Below, piece after piece: positions 57,781-64,000 of a stretch of 64,000 nt of DNA; position 1 is the first letter of the stretch, and each line of letters opens with the position of its first letter. The stretch lies in contig NC_057861.1 of assembly GCF_019393635.1 (NCBI RefSeq), positions 656,979,724 through 657,043,723 of the forward strand. Direction: 5' to 3'. The stretch comes from Dromiciops gliroides (Eukaryota > Chordata > Mammalia > Microbiotheria > Microbiotheriidae). A program made the position numbers and the translations under genes. The notes beneath the pieces were generated by a model, which was not told where the DNA came from, searched no databases, and saw nothing but the letters and a program-made list of their open reading frames with translations.

Positions 57781-58624
57781 AGGTGGTAAAGCACTGAATT
57801 TGGGAGCAGGAAGAATGGGTTTAGAAAAAAAGTGACAAGATGAAATGGGAATTTTAGGAAAAGTAATCTGAGTGAGCTGGATGAACTGGAGCAGGTAGAG
57901 ACTGAAAGTAGGGAAATTAATATTAACCTAAAAGGAAAAGCATGGAATTTAAGATGTTCTTCCTTACAGTATTGTGTGTGTGTGTGGATGTGGATATGTA
58001 CATACACATATGAGAAACACTTGTAATTTATATAATAACAAGATGTGCACTAATGATTTGTCCTAAGTTGACCTTTTCTTCTCTTATGCTTTATTACTGT
58101 GCCTTACACTTCTTTTCTTCTACCATTCTTCAGTTTTATCATTTCTGCTATCGTCATTATGGTCAGCTCTTTCCAACTCTAAGAAATGATCTTTATTTGT
58201 GTCCTCAGAATCTGAAATACATATGTGTAACTTTTGCTTTGAAATGAGAATTACTTGATTCCTTGGTATCTTCACCTGATTATGAAGCAATTTTCCCTTT
58301 TCTCCACTAGATGGTTTTTATATACACATTTGATTTATTCATTCATTTATCACATATTTGTTGAGAACCACTGTGCTTTGCAATGAGGATACAAAATATT
58401 TTAAGGCTGAACTGCCTAAGAGGAAAGAAATATTACAATGTAGTCCAGGCTCTGCCACTAACTAGACATGGTTATTTACTAAACTCTATGTCTCAGGATC
58501 TCAGTAAACTGGAGAGAATATTTGCATTCATTCAATCATTCAACAAGCATTTATGAAGCACTTATGACTCTCCACCCCCACCCCCAAATAACTGCTTTAT
58601 TATGGCAGAGGAGCTTACGTTAGC

Positions 58625-59367
58625 TCAATGGAACTATGAATTATTCTGAAAGTGTAAAAGCTGGTTTGAAGCTTAACGTAAAAACAAAAACTAAGATCTT
58701 GGCAACAGGTCTTATCACTTCTTGGCAAATAGAGGGAGAAAAAATGGAAGCAGTGTCAGATTTTATCTTCTTGGGCTCAAAGATCACTGCAGATGGCAAC
58801 TGAAGCCATGAAATTAAAAGATACTTGTTTCTTGGAAGGAAAGCTATGGTAAATCTAGACAGCTTATTAAAAAGCAAGGACATCACCTTGCCGACTAAGG
58901 TCCATATAGTTAAAGCTTTGTTGTTGTTGTTGTTGTTGCTGTTTTTTCAGTAGCAATGTAAAGCTGTGAGAATTGGATTATAAAGAAAGCTGAGCATCAC
59001 AGAATCAATGCTTTCAAATTGTGGTGCTGAGAAAACTTTTGAGAGTCCCTTGGACAGCAAGGAAATCAAATCAGTCAATACTTAAACTAATTCAGGCTAT
59101 TCACTGGAAGGTCAAATACTGAAGCTGAAGCTTGAATATTGTGATCACATAATGAGAAGACAAGATTCATTGGAAAAGACTCTGATGTTAGGAAAGATTG
59201 AAGGCAAAATGAAAAGGGGATGGCATAGGGTGAAATGGATAGATAGTGCCATGGAAGCAATGAATATGAACTTGGACAGACTTTGAGAGATAGTGGAGAA
59301 TAGGAGGGCTTGCCATGCTGTGGTCCCTGGTGTCATGAAGAGTTGGACATGACTGAGCAACAAACAG
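58625..59367 (+). mobile_element. RTE/BovB LINE ORF2 3' end relic
   Basis: The + frames translate in order to the BovB reverse-transcriptase C-terminus: GLKLNVKTKTKILATGLITS, QIEGEKMEAVSDFIFLGSKI, SLLKSKDITLPTKVHIVKAL, CENWIIKKAEHHRINAFKLW and the tail LDMTEQQ. An in-frame ATG-less relic with several stops, a frameshift and a (GTT)n insertion at about 58920-58940. It ends near 'catgactgagcaacaaaca', the BovB-type 3' terminus. RTE elements supply the tail found on the SINEs at 13.3, 23.2 and 47.4 kb. Confidence 0.85.
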
Positions 59368-59530
59368 GCACTATGCTTAAAGATGAAGATGCAAAGAAAA
59401 GCCCAAAACTTTATTATATTGATTTAGTCTACCCATGAGCAATAAATATTTCTCGTTATTTAGATTTGTCCTTATTTGTATAAAGGATATCTTGTAATTG
59501 TGTTCATGTGTTTTTTTTTTTTAATTTTTT

Positions 59531-59672
59531 TTTTTGGTGGGGCAATGGGGGTTAAGTGACTTGCCCAGGGTCACACAGCTAGTAAGTGTCAAGTGTCTGA
59601 GGCCGGATTTGAACTCAGGTACTCCTGAATCCAGGGCTGGTGCTTTATCCACTGTGCTATCTAGCCGCCCCC
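59531..59672 (-). repeat. CORE-SINE, reverse
   Basis: Near-consensus reverse copy ending CTATCTAGCCGCCCC with a long T-tract at the left. Confidence 0.92.
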
Positions 59673-59695
59673 CATATGGTTTTTATATATGTTTT

Positions 59696-59750
59696 TTTTT
59701 TTTTTTTAGTGAGGCAATTGGGGTTAAGTGACTTGCCCAGAGTCGCACAG
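59696..59750 (-). repeat. 5'-truncated CORE-SINE with target duplication
   Basis: Only the distal 50 bp of the SINE plus its tail, but with a clear 14-bp duplication TTTATATATGTTTT at 59682-59695 and 59751-59764. A genuine truncated insertion only 24 bp from the previous SINE. Confidence 0.85.
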
Positions 59751-59764
59751 TTTATATATGTTTT

Positions 59765-60337
59765 GGAACATATAGATTCCCAAATATTTTATACTATCTT
59801 TAGTTATTTTAAATAGAATTTCTCTTTCTGTCTTTTCCTGCTGGATTTGGTTGGTAACATACAGAAATTCAGATTATTTATGTGGGTTTATTTTATATCT
59901 TGAAACTCTGCTGAAGTTAATTATTGCGGCTAGTCTTTTTACTTGAGTGTCTAGGTTTCTTTAAGTAAACCCTCATATCATCAGAAATAATACTTTAATT
60001 TCCTCTTTGCCTACATATATTTCCTCAATTTCTTTTTCTTGTCTTGTTCCTAGTTAGCATTTTTAGCACTATATTGAATAGTAATGATGATAATGGACAT
60101 TTTAAGTTTTATTCCAGTTTTTTTGGAAAGGTTCCTAGTTTATCCCCATTATACATAATAATGGCTGTTGGTTCCAGATAGATACTACTTATCATATTGA
60201 GAAAAGCTTCAATTATACCAATGCTTTCTTGTATGTACGTGTATATGTTTAACAGATATGGGTGTTGTATCTTATGAAAACCTTTTCTGCATCTGTTGAC
60301 ATTATTTATTTATTTACTAGTATGGTCAGTAATGTTT
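59765..60337 (-). repeat. L1 ORF2 RT-region relic, reverse
   Basis: Antisense L1 RT sequence ('ggtaacatacagaaattcagattatttatgtgggtttattttat', 'ctttaagtaaaccctcatatcatc'), interrupted by the ERV, whose LTR begins at 60342. Confidence 0.6.
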
Positions 60338-60341
60338 ATAG

Positions 60342-60985
60342 TGTGAGATTTAAAATTGGATATTAGATCATAAATCTCCCCTACTTAACCTTTCCCTTAA
60401 TTTATCTCCCAAACTAGTAAATGGAAGCAGGTTTTAATTTTCTAGATAGACCTTTTTATTTATATTTATGATAGTCACAAGGTGATGTTGGTTAGAAGGA
60501 TAGAAAAGTAGAAACACAATACAAATCGTCTTAAGTCTAAGCTTAGTCTATATTCATTATAAAAACTCACCAATCCGAAAAAGACCACCTTTGGAGAGAG
60601 AGAGAGTCTGTGCCGCGCCGTCAGGAGTCCCGCCAAGCAGGCAAAAAGAAAGCTACTCCTACTCCCCCCCAAGCTGTTTTTGGAAACTTATTTATAGATC
60701 TGGAACAGAGGCGGTCCTTACACACTGCTTCAAGGTTATTGGTTGGCATCATCCAAATCCATTGTCTTTGAAGGTGTTCTCAAGTTGAGTTCACAGTCTA
60801 GTTTCTGAGAATTACACCTTCTTAAGGGATAACCAGGTATGATCACAATCCAATTAACTTGATACAATCCAATTAACTTGAAGTAGGCTTAATCAGCAGT
60901 CAATCACTCTCACTTGATTTAATCAGTCTTGATTAATCTCCAGGTGGGTCTTTGAGTATCTGCTAAATCCCATTATTTTATCACA
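60342..60985 (-). mobile_element. 3' LTR of the OTU-carrying endogenous retrovirus
   Basis: 644 bp. On the - strand it starts TGTGATAAAATAATGG right after the polypurine tract and ends ATCTCACA. U3 contains a 19-bp tandem duplication (60845-60881) and a TATA-like CTATAAATAAG (60697-60687). AATAAA (60460-60455) follows in R. It belongs to the same family as the two LTRs at 13.5-14.5 kb. The left target duplication would be ATAG (60338-60341); the partner lies outside the window, so the boundary rests on TG...CA ends and family alignment. Confidence 0.85.
60845..60881 (-). promoter_or_regulatory. Tandem 19-bp repeat in LTR U3 (enhancer-like)
   Basis: Two adjacent copies of ACAATCCAATTAACTTGA(T) upstream of the TATA-like box. 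Duplicated U3 units act as enhancers in many gammaretroviruses; the role here is inferred. Confidence 0.5.
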
Positions 60986-60996
60986 TTCCCCCCTTT
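60986..60996 (-). promoter_or_regulatory. Polypurine tract (AAAGGGGGGAA)
   Basis: On the - strand AAAGGGGGGAA directly abuts the TG of the LTR. This is the plus-strand primer position and composition of a retroviral PPT, and it fixes the LTR's 5' edge. Confidence 0.85.
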
Positions 60997-62071
60997 GTTT
61001 CTTCTAGGAACAGGTGTTCCTTGATGAAACAGTAAAAAATAATTAAGTCTTTGGAAGTCTTTTCTCAGTTCTCTTGTCTTCTTGGAGTGGTAAGATGTCG
61101 TCAGGAGGAAGCTGGATTCTGGTCTGGAAAGCTGGATTCTTCTTCTTTAACTGAATTGCTGGATTTTTTACTAAACCTTAGCATAGCGTTGTCAATGATC
61201 AAATTTAGTACATTCCATTACATTCCCTCCTTTATATAATAGAGAGTTGAGGTAGTTATGCAATCTATAACACTTCTTACCACCATGTGTCTGGATCAAA
61301 GCCAAATTTAGTAACATGTTTATGTCATCTGAAAATGTTATGGAAAGGTTATCATACCACATCTCATGGTTTCGAGACATCCAGTAGGCCATAGGTGGAT
61401 GGATTCTGACTATGCCATCAGACTTAGTGAAAGAAAAAGAAAACTTTTAGAAGGGTGAGAGGAAGAAACTGGACTGTGTCCAGCAATTGTGGTCTATATA
61501 GTTGCCATCATAAGCAAACCATAGACTTACATGTACCTGTCTCTCCTCCTGTTGTACATATATTCTCTACAGGGCCTATATCAAACTCATTGTAAGAGCA
61601 GTTAGTCTCTGAGATGATAAGTTTCCATAATTCATAAATCTCATATTAATTTCACCAAAGACAGTATGATGGTAAAAATGCATGTTATGCTGCATAACTG
61701 ATGATGTACTTGTTATATATACAATAATTCCAAACCATACCCACAATGTACATAGTCACAATGACATGTAAATGATATATGAATGTAAATGACTGATAAT
61801 ATTAGACATTATTACATAATCTTTTAGCAAGTAAACACATTATCTTATACATGAATTCTCTATCTAGTATGACAGTAACAGATACTTAAAGTGATAAACA
61901 ATTTCATCAAAAAGAAATGAGTCAATATTCAATATGTCCATTGATAAATCAAGCAATAGGTTTTAAACATAATACCATAAACAGATTCATTAAACTCATG
62001 GTTCAAAAAAAAACAAACAAACAAAAAAGCAGTTTACCTGCAGAAGGAAAAGCTTGTTAAGGTTAAAGTAT
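60997..62071 (-). other. ERV 3' region between pol-OTU stop and PPT; no env recognised
   Basis: About 1.07 kb where env would normally extend. Only short frames exist. The longest notable one is an open stretch around 61192-61490 (- strand) with no envelope landmarks I can see: no furin site, fusion peptide, immunosuppressive-domain CX6CC motif or membrane anchor. Either env was lost or replaced, or it was never present and this is an untranslated or accessory region. Confidence 0.55.
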
Positions 62072-64000
62072 TTAAGCAGTCAGAATTTGGGGTATGCCAC
62101 ATTGTTTCAACTGGTTCTCCAATTCTGTGCATGTCAAAGTGGCAGGGGTTTCTGATTTGTCGTTAATTTTTCTAATGCTATCATAATGTTCTTTATGGTA
62201 GAAAATGTGGAGTTCTGTAGCATCAGTTTTGTCTGTGCCACTGATTTTCAATAAAGGCTGATTTAATTGATGAACCACAACATTCAGCTGATGCTGCTTA
62301 GCAAATGCTACAATTGTATCATTTCCTCCCCACTTTCCAAATTTCTTTAATTCATCAACATATTCTTCAAAAGGGGAGTCATTTACTCTAAAAGACTCAA
62401 ACTCTTGTCTATGGTTAATCATATAAGAAGCAGCTTCTTGTCTGTGTCTGAGATGATTTCTACAGTGACCTTCTAGCTGGTCTGCTAAAGCCCTAAAAAG
62501 GCAATTTCCGTCTCCTGATACTTTACGAAGACTGAGTCCCAAAGCATTTAACTGATCAGTGGGATTCTTAAATGGGAACTGCCTGTTTCCTCTGAACTCT
62601 CTTTGCTCTTTAACAGTTGCTATCGTTAGGGTTTTTACCTCTTTAGCGTCTACCTCAGGTTTATCTGAAATCTCTTCACCTATGAATGGTGCAGGCTTTA
62701 TATGAGAGCAATGAATCCATGAGTCTTTTTCACCAATTTTAATGGCAGTAGGAGTTGTCAATAATACCTGAAAAGGTCCTTCCCAGGCAGGTTGAGTTCC
62801 ACTGGTTCTCTGAAAATTCTTTACATATATTTTATCTCCTGGGTTGAAGTTATGCAATGAAAAGTCTAATGGTCCTGCCTGGACCACAGCTCCTGCCTCA
62901 TGGAGTTCACGTAGCCTGGTCTGTAATTCCTGTATATAGGAAGCAACAGAAGTATCACCTCCCACCAGTGATGTATAAACTGGGGAAAAAGTTTTAGCTT
63001 GGATAGGAGGGTGACCAAAAAGCATTTCATAAGGAGATATATGAAGTTCTCCTCTTGGTCTACTTCGTAGATAGAATAATGCCAATGGTAGAACATCAGG
63101 CCATTTCAAATGGGTTTCAGTACATAATTTGCCAATCATACTCTTAAGCTCTTTATTCATACGTTCGACTTGGCCTGAACTTTGTGGATGGTAGGGCGTG
63201 TGGAATTTTGGAGTCACTCCCAAGAAAGAGTAGATTTGGGATAAAATCGAATCAGTGAAATGTGTGCCTTTGTCAGAATCGATGCGGGCTGGTGGGCCAA
63301 AACGAGGTACTATCTCTTTAAGAAGAATTTTGGCAACAAAGGCAGCTGTGGCTCGGGGGCTGGGAAAGGCCTCCACCCACCGAGTGAGCTGATCAACTAT
63401 AACAAGGCAAAATTTATAATGTCCTGCTTTTGGCATAGTAATATAATCAATTTGTAAGTGCTCAAAAGGTGTATATGCTAGAGGACGCCCTCCATAAGCT
63501 TTGGCCTTAAAAGCATACTGATTATAAGACTGACATGTGGAGCAGCCCGAGCAGATTCGAGATGCTGTATTAGTCACACCTGGTGCTATCCAGGTTCTCT
63601 TAATAGAGTCTACAATGCCTTGTGTACCAAAATGGCCTTTTCTGTGAACAGAGAGGCATACCTGGTGGTAGAATTTCCGGGGAAGAAATGGCTTACCTTC
63701 CGGAGACACCCAGATGCCATTGATCTGTTTCGCCTTAAATTTCTTTTTCCACTTTTCTACTTCAGAATCGTCATAGGTTAGGTTGGAAGGAATATCCTCA
63801 GAAGGTGAAAGGTTAAATACATGTTCAGGAGCTTCTAATGCAGCAAGCTTGGCTGCAGAATCGGCTCGTGCATTTCCCTTTGAAACAGGATCACTATTCC
63901 CTGTGTGGGCAGGGCAATGTACAACGGCTAGGGAAGAAGGCAGTTTTAGGGCATCTAAGAGGTCCTTGATAAGGTCCCCATTGGCAATAGCCTTGCCCGA
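62072..64000 (-). CDS. ERV pol C-terminus (RNase H-integrase) fused to an OTUD3-like OTU deubiquitinase
   Basis: One uninterrupted - strand frame of 642 codons from the window edge to the stop at 62074-62072, 5'-incomplete. The ATG-less join at 63709 (GTG) is not a start; the frame is open upstream. Domains: end of RNase H (63710-64000) with [21 protein letters not shown], including the last catalytic Asp; integrase HHCC zinc finger (H-X3-H ... C-X2-C); DDE core with D-X57-D-X35-E spacing ([20 protein letters not shown]); MLV-type integrase C-terminal domain ([19 protein letters not shown]). After a linker of about 37 residues the frame enters an OTU domain (62156-62560) and ends about 25 residues later. 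Class I (gammaretrovirus-like) by the [12 protein letters not shown]...HIKPA block. All visible catalytic residues are present, so the copy looks young or selected. Gag, protease and RT should lie beyond 64000. Confidence 0.92.
   Translation of the reverse strand, partial: SGKAIANGDLIKDLLDALKLPSSLAVVHCPAHTGNSDPVSKGNARADSAAKLAALEAPEHVFNLSPSEDIPSNLTYDDSEVEKWKKKFKAKQINGIWVSPEGKPFLPRKFYHQVCLSVHRKGHFGTQGIVDSIKRTWIAPGVTNTASRICSGCSTCQSYNQYAFKAKAYGGRPLAYTPFEHLQIDYITMPKAGHYKFCLVIVDQLTRWVEAFPSPRATAAFVAKILLKEIVPRFGPPARIDSDKGTHFTDSILSQIYSFLGVTPKFHTPYHPQSSGQVERMNKELKSMIGKLCTETHLKWPDVLPLALFYLRSRPRGELHISPYEMLFGHPPIQAKTFSPVYTSLVGGDTSVASYIQELQTRLRELHEAGAVVQAGPLDFSLHNFNPGDKIYVKNFQRTSGTQPAWEGPFQVLLTTPTAIKIGEKDSWIHCSHIKPAPFIGEEISDKPEVDAKEVKTLTIATVKEQREFRGNRQFPFKNPTDQLNALGLSLRKVSGDGNCLFRALADQLEGHCRNHLRHRQEAASYMINHRQEFESFRVNDSPFEEYVDELKKFGKWGGNDTIVAFAKQHQLNVVVHQLNQPLLKISGTDKTDATELHIFYHKEHYDSIRKINDKSETPATLTCTELENQLKQCGIPQILTA
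62156..62560 (-). other. OTU cysteine-protease domain, OTUD3-like, within the ERV pol frame
   Basis: Starts about [16 protein letters not shown] and contains the catalytic loop [18 protein letters not shown] (Asp and nucleophilic Cys), [20 protein letters not shown] and the catalytic-His motif [14 protein letters not shown]. These blocks and their spacing match host OTUD3, which removes ubiquitin chains, far better than other OTU families. The domain is intronless here although, to my knowledge, vertebrate OTUD3 spreads it over several exons. The residues N-terminal to it and the last about 20 are not OTUD3-like. Enzyme activity is inferred from intact motifs only. Confidence 0.9.

Larger units (their letters stand above)
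38871..64000 (+). other. TMEM38B: TMEM38B intron 2 (incomplete in window)
   Basis: Starts at the donor GTAAGT at 38871. No third exon was identified, so the intron presumably extends past the window. It contains the HAL1, L1, RTE and ERV insertions listed below. Confidence 0.7.

Noticed and set aside
57476..57781. 101-codon frame suggesting a small gene
   Set aside because: It lies directly after a SINE-like repeat, lacks recognised domains or splice signals, and is probably repeat-derived, though not proven.
61192..61497. Possible env transmembrane remnant (- strand frame of 66+ codons)
   Set aside because: No CX6CC, immunosuppressive-domain or membrane-anchor pattern; too weak to call env.
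62866..63457. Small frames on both strands over the ERV pol region
   Set aside because: Shadow frames of the long integrase-OTU frame; no similarity of their own.
38871..64000. Search for TMEM38B exon 3
   Set aside because: No sequence encoding the conserved segment expected after the SSIW end of exon 2, with AG/GT borders, was seen; it is likely beyond the window.

Overview
The window is a piece of a mammalian, almost certainly marsupial, nuclear genome. It carries the first two coding exons of one host gene buried in transposable elements. The marsupial call rests on at least a dozen near-identical tRNA-derived CORE-SINEs (the 'GGGGCAGCTAGGTGGCGCAGTGG' type, WSINE1/MAR1-like), half-LINE-1 (HAL1) elements, BovB/RTE remains, marsupial-type L1s and several short class I LTRs. 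The species cannot be fixed from sequence alone.

Host gene: exon 1 (3884-3995, inside a CpG island) and exon 2 (38714-38870), both + strand, match TMEM38B (TRIC-B), an ER/SR trimeric cation channel. They are joined by a phase-1 intron of about 34.7 kb. Later exons were not found and should lie beyond base 64000, so almost everything from 3996 onward is intron 1 or intron 2. Positions 1-3200 are repeat-rich upstream sequence.

Intron 1 holds old L2, MIR and L1 relics and an unnamed high-copy repeat. It also has nested insertions with readable target duplications: a solo LTR inside another solo LTR (13.5-14.5 kb); an internally deleted L1 inside a small hAT-like element, the L1 itself invaded by a solo LTR and a SINE (16.4-19.8 kb); and a HAL1 invaded by a solo LTR and a SINE (30.0-33.9 kb).

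Intron 2 holds a 1.43-kb solo LTR with internal CTAGTC-type tandem repeats (41.1-42.5 kb), a second HAL1 (43.0-45.9 kb), a near full-length but broken + strand L1 (50.1-56.5 kb) and a BovB/RTE tail (58.6-59.4 kb).

The most notable object is at the right edge, on the - strand: the 3' part of a class I endogenous retrovirus (3' LTR 60342-60985, polypurine tract 60986-60996, pol open from 64000 to 62072). Pol runs from RNase H through a complete integrase and then, without a stop, into an OTU-family deubiquitinase domain closely resembling the host protein OTUD3, with catalytic Cys and His present. The OTU domain sits where env would be expected, and no env is recognisable before the LTR. This looks like host-gene capture by a retrovirus-like element. 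I do not know of a description of it, but could not search.
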